Source: Nocardioidaceae bacterium
GTDB taxonomy: Bacteria; Actinomycetota; Actinomycetes; Propionibacteriales; Nocardioidaceae
Direction: 5' to 3'
DNA length: 10,803 nucleotides
Assembly (NCBI GenBank): GCA_013696365.1
Contig: JACCYS010000031.1
Location: 1 to 10,803 of the forward strand
Within the stretch, counting starts at the first letter, position 1. The number at the start of each line of letters is the position of its first letter. The notes beneath the pieces were generated by a model that saw only the letters and a list, made by a program, of their open reading frames with translations, was not told where the DNA came from and searched no databases. Shown piece after piece: positions 6,198 through 10,803 of this stretch. Position numbers and translations under genes: made by a program.

Positions 6198-6963
6198 CGC
6201 GATCGGCTGGGCGCCGCTGCGCGCCCCCGAGATGCTCGCCCTGCACCTCCTGCTGGTCTTCTCGCTGGTCGGCACCGGACTGCTGGGGTGGTGGCAGTTC
6301 GACGCATGGCAGTCAGCCCAGGCCGACGATTCTCAAGAGCGGAGTCAACGCCCGGCCGTGGCGCTGCCAGAGGTGCTCGGGCCTGACGAAGCGCCTGCGG
6401 GCGACGACGTCGGGGTCCCGGTGGTTGCCGAGGGCCGCTACGCGCCGCCCGAGGAACAGTTCCTGGTGGCGCGTCCGCCCGGCGATCGGCCGGCGGGTTA
6501 TTGGGTGTTGAGCCCCTTGCGGATCGACGCCACCGGGTCGAGCCTGCTGGTGGTGCGCGGGTGGACCGCGCAGTCGGCACCGCTACCACCGGTGCCCGCT
6601 GGTCGGGTGCGGGAGGTTGGCGTTCTGCAGCCCGGCGAAGACGGTTCGGGGGCGGTGTCGGAGCAGCGAGTGGTGTCAGCGGTGCGAATTCCCTCGCTGG
6701 TGGGTGAGACTGACGGAGACCTGTACGGCGCGTACCTGCTGCGTGCGGAGGCCCTGCCGGGTGATCCGGCCAGGGAACTGCGGCTGGTCTCGCCGACCTC
6801 GGCCGGGCCATCGTGGAGCGCCGGGCTGCGCAACCTTGCCTATGCGGCGCAGTGGTGGCTCTTCGGCGCCTTCGCGGTGGTGCTGTGGTCGCGGATGTGC
6901 GCTGACCGGTTGGCCACGGCACGCGAGCAGGCAGAGGCAGCACAGGTAGCCTCACCGACGTGA
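6169..6963 (+). CDS. SURF1-family cytochrome oxidase assembly protein
   Basis: A 264-residue membrane protein with the SURF1 layout. TM helix 1 is at about residues 22-43 (LALHLLLVFSLVGTGLLGWW) and ends in WWQFDAWQ, close to the family's G-x-WQ-x-x-R. An extracytoplasmic domain follows with GYWVLSPLRI and LLVVRGW, then a C-terminal TM helix preceded by LRNLAYAAQWW, matching the family N-x-x-Y-x-x-QW motif. SURF1 proteins help insert haem into aa3-type terminal oxidase. The start is uncertain. ATG 6169 overlaps glyA by 29 nt and keeps the GWAPLRAPEM segment that aligns with the usual pre-TM region. ATG 6232 would start right at the helix and has no SD. It overlaps the next gene by 4 nt (GTGA). 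The family call is strong, the exact N-terminus moderate. Confidence 0.85.
   Translation: MPTSSRSRPDAIGWAPLRAPEMLALHLLLVFSLVGTGLLGWWQFDAWQSAQADDSQERSQRPAVALPEVLGPDEAPAGDDVGVPVVAEGRYAPPEEQFLVARPPGDRPAGYWVLSPLRIDATGSSLLVVRGWTAQSAPLPPVPAGRVREVGVLQPGEDGSGAVSEQRVVSAVRIPSLVGETDGDLYGAYLLRAEALPGDPARELRLVSPTSAGPSWSAGLRNLAYAAQWWLFGAFAVVLWSRMCADRLATAREQAEAAQVASPT
6947..6959 (+). promoter_or_regulatory. Possible leaderless -10 before the DUF3817 gene
   Basis: TAGCCT at 6947-6952 fits TANNNT and stands 7 nt before the GTG at 6960. There is no strong SD (only AGG at 6944-6946). The box lies inside the SURF1 coding sequence. Translational coupling through the shared GTGA is an equally good explanation. Confidence 0.3.
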
Positions 6964-7304
6964 ATGCCGCGCTGACCCGCTATCGGGTGATGGCCAACCT
7001 GGTGGGTGTGTTGTTGATCGTGCTGGTGTTGGTGGGTGTGCCGCTGAAGTACCTGGCGACCCCTGGCACCGGCCCGCAGGAGGTCGGCGAGTGGATCACC
7101 ACCTATCTGGGAGTGGCCCACGGATGGCTCTACATGGTGTTCTTGGTGGCCGCGGCGCTGCTGGCCAGACAGGCCCGCTGGAGCATTCCGTTCACGGTCG
7201 GCACCCTGCTGCTGGGAACCGTCCCGGTGGCGAGCTTTGTCGCCGAACGGCGGGCCACAGCCCGCACGCGTGACCTGCAGGTCAGCTCTTCTTACCCTCG
7301 CTAG
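6960..7304 (+). CDS. DUF3817 small integral membrane protein
   Basis: A 114-residue protein with three predicted TM helices: about residues 8-30 (MANLVGVLLIVLVLVGVPL), 47-68 around AHGWLYMVFLVAAALLA, and 74-93. The HG-x-x-Y pattern of helix 2 and the final GTVPVASFVAERR match DUF3817, a family of unknown function often beside SURF1 or guaA in actinobacteria. Its GTG overlaps the SURF1 stop codon (GTGA), so the two are probably cotranslated. The last 23 nt overlap the convergent DUF5324-like gene. Its role is unknown; genomic context loosely suggests respiratory-membrane functions. Confidence 0.85.
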   Translation: MNAALTRYRVMANLVGVLLIVLVLVGVPLKYLATPGTGPQEVGEWITTYLGVAHGWLYMVFLVAAALLARQARWSIPFTVGTLLLGTVPVASFVAERRATARTRDLQVSSSYPR

Positions 7305-8019
7305 CATCCGCATCATCGCCAGCCTCGGCGGCCTCGGAGGTCCCGACGATCGGGTCGGCGGGGTCCGCAAGCGGCTCAGCCACCACCTCGAGCTTGTCGT
7401 CGGTGTCGGCGACCGGGTCCACGAGTGGCTCCTCATCAACCACAACAGCCGCAGGCGCCCCGTTCGCGCCGGGAGCGTGTGGCGTCGGTGTGGTGGGGAT
7501 CCGCACCGGCTCCGGAGTTGTCGAGCCGGCCTTGCTGGCAACGAACGCGGCCACCCCGATAAGACCGAGGGCGATCGCAATGTTGCGCAGCCAGTGACGC
7601 TCCGGCTTCGCCGGCTGCAGGCCGACAGCAGTGCGTGCCCGGTCTGCCGCCAAGAGGCCGCGTTTGCGGGCCTCCTTGCGTGTCTTGCGGGTGCGCTTTT
7701 CGGCGTCTTTCAGTGCCTGCTGGCCCCGCTCACGGGCGTCCTTGCTGCGCAGCCGGGCCTCTTCGCGGGCAGCTTCAGCGGCCACGGTCGCGCTGGCGGC
7801 GACAGTGCCGGCTGCGGCGGCCATGGCGGGCTGCACGTCGTTACGCATCCGCTCCGACGCCGTGCGGGCCGCCTGCTCCACCGCCGGCACCACCGTGGTC
7901 TGCGCCCGCTCGGTCCACTGCTGGGCCGTCTCGCCCGCTCGGTTGCCCAGATCCTTGGCGGTGACTCGTGCGCTGGCGAGTGCGCGCTCTGTCGGGGTGG
8001 ACTTGCGGCGGATATGCAT
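7282..8019 (-). CDS. Coiled-coil, single-TM membrane-anchored protein (DUF5324-like)
   Basis: A 245-residue protein of unknown function. Residues 1-140 are Ala/Arg/Glu/Lys-rich and predicted largely helical, with a highly charged stretch at 84-120 (AREEARLRSKDARERGQQ and following) suggesting coiled coil. One TM helix lies at about 144-162 (LRNIAIALGLIGVAAFVAS), followed by a Pro/Thr-rich and then acidic, disordered tail ending EGKKS. The basic N-terminal side should be cytoplasmic and the acidic tail extracellular. Composition and position beside ppiA/rhomboid/crgA recall the actinobacterial DUF5324 family, judged from memory. ATG 8019 is supported by GGAGGT ending 6 nt upstream. It is divergent from ppiA and overlaps the DUF3817 gene tail-to-tail by 23 nt. 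Confidence 0.8.
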   Translation of the reverse strand: MHIRRKSTPTERALASARVTAKDLGNRAGETAQQWTERAQTTVVPAVEQAARTASERMRNDVQPAMAAAAGTVAASATVAAEAAREEARLRSKDARERGQQALKDAEKRTRKTRKEARKRGLLAADRARTAVGLQPAKPERHWLRNIAIALGLIGVAAFVASKAGSTTPEPVRIPTTPTPHAPGANGAPAAVVVDEEPLVDPVADTDDKLEVVAEPLADPADPIVGTSEAAEAGDDADASEGKKS

Positions 8020-8048
8020 GGGGCTACCTCCAGCAGCGGGACCTAGAC

Positions 8049-8078
8049 ATCGTACGACCGGGGCGTTCGGCCGGTCAG
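8049..8078 (-). promoter_or_regulatory. Putative sigma-A-type promoter of the DUF5324-like gene
   Basis: On the minus strand, CTGACC (8078-8073) and TACGAT (8054-8049) are separated by 18 nt and resemble -35 and -10 elements. Transcription would start near 8042, leaving a leader of about 22 nt that carries the GGAGGT SD. This is the best -35/-10 pair seen in the window. Confidence 0.42.
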
Positions 8079-8136
8079 CCCCTCATGCTTTCGTGCCCGA
8101 GCCTGGATGTCACATCGGGGTGCTCGCACCGGCCCG

Positions 8137-8142
8137 TAAGAT
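8137..8142 (+). promoter_or_regulatory. Putative -10 element upstream of ppiA
   Basis: TAAGAT at 8137-8142 is a good TANNNT match with no clear -35. Transcription would start around 8149-8151, where an ATG opens a 13-codon reading frame, and would give ppiA a leader of roughly 53 nt. Confidence 0.4.
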
Positions 8143-8150
8143 CGACGCGG

Positions 8151-8192
8151 ATGCCGGTAGCCAACCGCACGGGCGTCCTTCCCGAAGCGTGA
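8151..8192 (+). CDS. Possible leaderless upstream ORF of ppiA (13 codons)
   Basis: ATG at 8151 lies 8 nt after the TAAGAT box and encodes MPVANRTGVLPEA before a TGA at 8190-8192. The stop falls just before the ppiA SD (AGGAG 8194-8198) and 11 nt before the ppiA GTG. Its frame differs from ppiA. Short leaderless upstream ORFs are common in actinobacterial transcriptomes, but nothing in the peptide itself shows it is functional, and chance is possible. Confidence 0.22.
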   Translation: MPVANRTGVLPEA

Positions 8193-8203
8193 GAGGAGCC
8201 CTT

Positions 8204-8734
8204 GTGGCCGAGTCCCTGTATGCCACCTTGCACACCACCAGAGGAGACGTCGTCATCCGACTGTTCCCCGACCATGCGCCGACAACGGTGCAGAACTTCG
8301 TCGGGTTGGCCGAGGGCACCAAGGAGTGGACCGACCCCAAGACCCGAGAGCAGCGCACCGACCGCTTCTACGACGGGTTGAGCTTCCACCGAGTCATCGA
8401 CAGCTTCATGATCCAAGGTGGCGACCCGCTCGGCACCGGCACCGGCGGACCCGGTTACACGTTCAAGGACGAGTTTCACCCCGAGCTCGGTTTCGACCGG
8501 CCGTACCTGTTGGCCATGGCCAACGCCGGACCGGGCACCAACGGCTCGCAGTTCTTCATCACCGTGCAGGCGACGTCGTGGCTCAACCGCAAGCACACGA
8601 TCTTTGGGGAGGTCGATGGCGACGACAGCCGTGCTGTCGTCGACGAGATCGCCACCACGCAGACGGACCGGCAGGACAGGCCGGTCGACCCAGTGGTGAT
8701 CGAGCGCCTCGACATCGAGCGCCGTAACTCCTGA
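8204..8734 (+). CDS. ppiA: Peptidyl-prolyl cis-trans isomerase, cyclophilin type
   Basis: A 176-residue cytoplasmic cyclophilin that catalyses isomerisation of Xaa-Pro bonds during folding. Active-site residues visible are Arg63 (LSFHRVI), Gln71 (FMIQGGDP), Phe117-Phe118 (NGSQFFIT), Trp126 (SWLNRKHTIFGEV, the cyclosporin-contact Trp) and His131. No signal peptide is present. GTG 8204 is chosen because AGGAG (8194-8198) lies 5 nt upstream and the protein then begins right at the beta strand LYATLHTTRGDVVIRLF; the reading frame is open much further upstream, but that part is antisense to the DUF5324-like gene. A loop insertion, KEWTDPKTREQR at 40-51, is typical of actinobacterial PpiA. The rhomboid gene starts 5 nt after its stop, so the two are likely an operon. 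Confidence 0.96.
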   Translation: MAESLYATLHTTRGDVVIRLFPDHAPTTVQNFVGLAEGTKEWTDPKTREQRTDRFYDGLSFHRVIDSFMIQGGDPLGTGTGGPGYTFKDEFHPELGFDRPYLLAMANAGPGTNGSQFFITVQATSWLNRKHTIFGEVDGDDSRAVVDEIATTQTDRQDRPVDPVVIERLDIERRNS

Positions 8735-8739
8735 CCGAC

Positions 8740-9600
8740 GTGAGCGCCACGCCCGGGCCCGAACAGGCCGCCCCCCGCTGCTACCGGCACGCCGACCGGG
8801 AGACCTGGATCAGCTGTCAGCGCTGCGGTCGACCGATCTGCCCGGACTGCATGCGGCCAGCCTCGGTGGGCTTCCACTGCCCGGACTGCGTGGCGGCAGC
8901 AGAGCAGGGTCAGCGGGCCCCTCGCACGGCAGCGGGAGGGCGGGTCCCCACATCGCCGGGCCGCGCAACGCTTGTGCTGATCGGCGTGAACCTGGCCGTA
9001 TTCGTGCTGGTGTTGGCCACTGGTGGCAGCGCCAGCGAGTTCTATCAGCAGTCGTTCATGCTGACACAGTCGCGGCCGTTGTTCGGCCTGACCGGGGTCG
9101 ATGACGGTGCCTGGTGGCGCTTGCTGACGTCAGCGTTCCTGCATGTGCAGGTGCTGCACATCGCGTTCAACATGTTTGCCTTGTACGTGCTGGGGCCGCC
9201 GCTGGAGCGACTGGTCGGTCAGCTGCGTCTGGTTGGCATCTATTTGACGACCGGTCTCGCCGGGTCCGTGGCGGTGCTTTGGCTCGGGGATCCGCGCATC
9301 CCGACCGTCGGCGCCTCGGGCGCCGTCTTCGGCATCTTCGGTGCCGCGATCGTGTTGCTGCGCTCCCGCGGCTATGACATCTCGTCGCTGGTGATGGTCC
9401 TCGGGATCAACCTGGTCATCACCTTCGCTGTGCCCAACATCAGCTGGCAGGCACACCTGGGCGGGCTGCTGGTCGGGGTGTCATTGGGTGCGCTGCTGGC
9501 CTACACCCCACGGGCCTGGCGGCGTCTGGCCCATCCCGCGGCGTTCGGCGCTCTGTGGACTGCTCTGATCCTGGGTGTTGCTGTACACGCGCTGCTCTGA
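8740..9600 (+). CDS. Rhomboid intramembrane serine protease with N-terminal zinc-binding domain
   Basis: A 286-residue polytopic protease. The N-terminal 50 residues are rich in Cys/His pairs (C14, H17, C26, C29, C34, C37, H46, C47, C50), a B-box-like zinc-binding module expected in the cytosol. Six or seven TM helices follow. Rhomboid motifs are WWRLLTSAFLH (125-135), HIAFNMFAL with His140 and Asn144 for the oxyanion hole, the catalytic Ser193 in GASGAVFG, and the catalytic His239 in QAHLGG. It cleaves membrane-protein substrates within or near TM segments; the substrate is unknown. GTG 8740 lies 5 nt after ppiA with no SD, suggesting coupled translation. Gene order ppiA-rhomboid-crgA is conserved in actinobacteria (Rv0009-Rv0011c region). 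Confidence 0.95.
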   Translation: MSATPGPEQAAPRCYRHADRETWISCQRCGRPICPDCMRPASVGFHCPDCVAAAEQGQRAPRTAAGGRVPTSPGRATLVLIGVNLAVFVLVLATGGSASEFYQQSFMLTQSRPLFGLTGVDDGAWWRLLTSAFLHVQVLHIAFNMFALYVLGPPLERLVGQLRLVGIYLTTGLAGSVAVLWLGDPRIPTVGASGAVFGIFGAAIVLLRSRGYDISSLVMVLGINLVITFAVPNISWQAHLGGLLVGVSLGALLAYTPRAWRRLAHPAAFGALWTALILGVAVHALL

Positions 9601-9636
9601 GCGGCTTTCCACATTGGGGACAACCGCTGTGGATAG
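9600..9636. promoter_or_regulatory. Cluster of DnaA-box-like 9-mers that also folds as a hairpin
   Basis: Between the convergent rhomboid and crgA genes are three sites resembling TTATCCACA/TTGTCCACA: CTTTCCACA (9605-9613, two mismatches), minus-strand TTGTCCCCA (9623-9615, one mismatch) and minus-strand CTATCCACA (9636-9628, one mismatch). The same bases form a possible RNA hairpin directly after the rhomboid stop: AGCGG (9600-9604) pairs with CCGCT (9624-9628), and TTTCC (9606-9610) with GGGGA (9616-9620). There is no T tract, so classical terminator activity is doubtful. Which role is real cannot be decided by eye. Confidence 0.35.
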
Positions 9637-9647
9637 TTACAGCGTTG

Positions 9648-9908
9648 TCATTCCCACTGGGTGGCGAAGATGAAACCGGCTGCTATCAGGCCCATGCCGA
9701 TCAGCAGGTTCCAGTTGCCCAGCTCGGCCATCCCGGGGATCTGGTTGCCCGCGATGTAGAACACGACGACCCAGATCAGCCCAAGCAGCCAGAGGGTGAC
9801 CATCACCGGAGCGGCATAGCGCTTCACTAGACCTGGACCGCTGGCTTGCGCTCGACCCGGCTTGGTCTCGGTGGGTTGCTTATTCTTGCGAAGCGGTGAA
9901 CTGGGCAC
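9648..9908 (-). CDS. crgA: Cell division protein CrgA
   Basis: An 86-residue two-TM protein matching CrgA, an actinobacterial septum-site protein that interacts with FtsZ, FtsI and other divisome proteins. A basic N-terminal cytoplasmic tail (PLRKNKQPTETKPGR) is followed by TM1 at about 33-52 (APVMVTLWLLGLIWVVVFYI), a short loop (GNQIPGMAELGNWN) and TM2 at about 66-83, ending FATQWE. The loop and the second helix (NLLIGMGLIAAGFIFATQWE) are characteristic of the family. The start is GTG 9908, with GAGG 6 nt upstream. The gene converges on the rhomboid gene (47-nt gap) and is divergent from the DUF881 gene (85-nt gap), as in M. tuberculosis Rv0010c-Rv0012. Confidence 0.95.
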   Translation of the reverse strand: MPSSPLRKNKQPTETKPGRAQASGPGLVKRYAAPVMVTLWLLGLIWVVVFYIAGNQIPGMAELGNWNLLIGMGLIAAGFIFATQWE

Positions 9909-9949
9909 CGGACACCTCGGCGGACTGAGTTGGGGTCGGCGGACCTGGC

Positions 9950-9956
9950 TAGCCTA
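9950..9956. promoter_or_regulatory. Overlapping divergent -10 boxes for crgA (-) and the DUF881 gene (+)
   Basis: TAGCCT on the plus strand (9950-9955) and TAGGCT on the minus strand (9956-9951) both fit TANNNT and share five base pairs inside CTAGCCTAG. Plus-strand transcription would start near 9962, giving the DUF881 gene a leader of about 32 nt with its SD. Minus-strand transcription would start near 9944, giving crgA a leader of about 36 nt with its SD. -35 elements are weak on both sides (TTGGGG at 9930-9935 is too close). Confidence 0.4.
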
Positions 9957-9993
9957 GACGGCACGGCTCAGCAGTCGAGGAGGTGGCGAGTCG

Positions 9994-10710
9994 ATGCCGA
10001 CACGAGCAGGTCCCTGGCGGGCGGCCGTCCCGCTGACCATGGGGCTTGCGGGGTTGTTGTTCGTTGCTAGTGCGGTGAACAGCGACGGCGCCGACCTGCG
10101 GCCCAGTGGCGCCGACCTGCAGACGCTGGTCAGTGACCGGGCGCGCACTGTGGACGACCTTGTCGAGCGCGTGGATGACGTGCAGGTCGACGTCGACCGG
10201 CTTGGCGCCGCGGTGGACGACGACGCGGTCCGGGACCTCCGCCGGCAGGTCGCGGCCCTAGAGGGCGTTGCCGGGCTCACCCCCGTCTCTGGCCCCGGCC
10301 TGGTCGTCACTCTGGACGACGCGCCCGCCGACCGCTTGCCAGACCGCGTCGACGACAACACCCTCGTCGTCCACCAGCAAGACATCCAGGCGTTCGTGAA
10401 CGCGTTGTGGCGCGGTGGTGCGGTGGCCGTCTCGCTGCAGGGCCAGCGGCTTGTGTCGACGACCGCCGTCAAGTGCGTGGGCAACACCGTTGTCATCGAG
10501 CAGGTGCCGTACGCCCCGCCCTACGTGATCGAGGCCGTCGGCGATGAGGCGGCGCTGCTGCGGGCGTTGGACGGGTCCCCCGGCGTGAGCCTTTTTCGCG
10601 ATGACGCCCGGACCTATGGGCTCGAGTTGCAGGTGGATCGCAGCGAGCGGGTCGACGTCGCGCCCTACAAGGGCCGCCCGGCGCTGGATCATGCCCAGGC
10701 AGCTCAGTAG
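9994..10710 (+). CDS. DUF881 membrane-anchored coiled-coil protein
   Basis: A 238-residue protein of the DUF881 family (Rv0012 / YlxW-YlxX type), found beside division genes in actinobacteria and firmicutes. The N-terminus has one TM helix at about 9-29 (RAAVPLTMGLAGLLFVASAV). A coiled-coil stretch follows at about 40-92 (SDRARTVDDLVERVDDVQ and similar). The C-terminal domain is typical of the family: SGPGLVVTLDDAP, VVHQQDIQAFVNALWRGGA, STTAVKCVGNTVVIE and APPYVIEAVGD. It is predicted to sit outside the membrane. Its biochemical role is unknown; location suggests involvement in division or envelope growth. ATG 9994 follows a GAGGAGG SD at 9977-9983, 10 nt upstream. Confidence 0.92.
   Translation: MPTRAGPWRAAVPLTMGLAGLLFVASAVNSDGADLRPSGADLQTLVSDRARTVDDLVERVDDVQVDVDRLGAAVDDDAVRDLRRQVAALEGVAGLTPVSGPGLVVTLDDAPADRLPDRVDDNTLVVHQQDIQAFVNALWRGGAVAVSLQGQRLVSTTAVKCVGNTVVIEQVPYAPPYVIEAVGDEAALLRALDGSPGVSLFRDDARTYGLELQVDRSERVDVAPYKGRPALDHAQAAQ
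10087..10120 (+). repeat. 13-bp direct repeat encoding a duplicated heptad in the DUF881 protein
   Basis: GGCGCCGACCTGC occurs at 10087-10099 and again at 10108-10120, a 21-bp period. It encodes GADLRPS followed by GADLQTL (residues 32-45), between the TM helix and the coiled coil. A simple in-frame 21-bp duplication is the likely origin. Confidence 0.55.
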
Positions 10711-10803
10711 AACAGCTTCCACGCCGTCAACAGTGTCCCGCCGGAGAACCCTACGGTCCAGCCTCCGGTGGATCGGTCGGCTTGGGAATGGGCGGGTCGG
10801 GAG
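10711..10803. other. Right-edge stretch without a confidently identified gene
   Basis: After the DUF881 stop no complete gene is visible. On the minus strand a frame enters from the edge, reads PDPPIPKPTDPPEAGP and stops with TAG at 10753-10751. A Pro-rich end would suit the C-terminus of a PknB-type PASTA kinase, which lies on this strand downstream of DUF881 (and trpG) in M. tuberculosis. On the plus strand an ATG at 10691, overlapping DUF881, opens an Arg/Ser-rich frame that reaches the edge and could be the N-terminus of a sortase-like gene, but it has no SD and lower GC at third positions. Neither is long enough to call. Confidence 0.3.

Noticed and set aside
5816..6955. A 379-codon minus-strand open frame across the glyA end and SURF1 gene
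   Set aside because: Its product is Arg/Pro/Ala-rich low complexity, and the plus strand carries SURF1 motifs and TM helices.
9600..9647. A classical intrinsic terminator between rhomboid and crgA
   Set aside because: A hairpin is possible but its stem is interrupted by an internal loop and no T tract follows on either strand.
9943..9962. A DtxR/IdeR iron box at the crgA/DUF881 gap
   Set aside because: GGCTAGCCTAG matches the centre of the consensus at 9 of 11 positions, but the flanks do not match and neither gene is iron-related.
10691..10803. A plus-strand gene starting MPRQLSRTASTPSTV and running off the edge (sortase-like N-terminus)
   Set aside because: There is no SD, it overlaps DUF881 by 20 nt, third-position GC is low and no hydrophobic segment appears before the edge.
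1..10803. tRNA-Ile/tRNA-Ala genes, IS elements or CRISPR arrays expected or possible in this neighbourhood
   Set aside because: No cloverleaf-like segment, transposase, terminal inverted repeats or regularly spaced repeats were seen, and almost all sequence is accounted for by conserved genes.

Overview
The window is from a high-GC actinobacterium. The evidence is dense GC-rich coding sequence with frequent GTG starts, a mycothiol-dependent formaldehyde dehydrogenase (mycothiol is an actinobacterial thiol), GAF-ANTAR signalling, CrgA, a CrgA-adjacent DUF881 protein and a DUF3817 protein. The genus cannot be fixed from sequence alone. The right part (ppiA, rhomboid, crgA, DUF881) keeps the gene order that lies close to gyrA/oriC in many actinobacteria (compare M. 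tuberculosis Rv0009-Rv0012), so the window is probably origin-proximal. No tRNA, rRNA, IS element, phage gene or CRISPR array is visible.

Left region (1-1873): the 3' part of a signalling gene encoding GAF-ANTAR-ANTAR, apparently a GAF-ANTAR gene fused in frame to a stand-alone ANTAR gene. Its tail overlaps a convergent FhuF-like [2Fe-2S] ferric-siderophore reductase gene.

Middle region (1928-6197): a one-carbon/detoxification block. It holds mscR (S-(hydroxymethyl)mycothiol dehydrogenase), a multi-pass HGSNAT/DUF418-like membrane protein, a metallo-beta-lactamase-fold hydrolase of the kind usually paired with mscR, and glyA (serine hydroxymethyltransferase). MscR oxidises the formaldehyde-mycothiol adduct, the MBL protein is a candidate thioester hydrolase, and GlyA handles C1 units on tetrahydrofolate. 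The mscR and MBL genes both start without a Shine-Dalgarno and sit 6 nt after a TANNNT box, which suggests paired leaderless transcripts.

Right region (6169-10803): a SURF1-like cytochrome oxidase assembly factor, overlapped by its coupled neighbour DUF3817. A convergent coiled-coil/one-TM protein (DUF5324-like) follows. Then come ppiA (cyclophilin) and a zinc-finger rhomboid protease, with crgA convergent to the rhomboid gene. A DUF881 protein is divergent from crgA. The rhomboid-crgA gap holds three DnaA-box-like 9-mers that also form a hairpin. The crgA/DUF881 gap holds two overlapping opposite-strand -10 boxes. The last 93 bases contain no confidently identified gene; a proline-rich minus-strand reading frame at the edge could be the tail of a PknB-type kinase.
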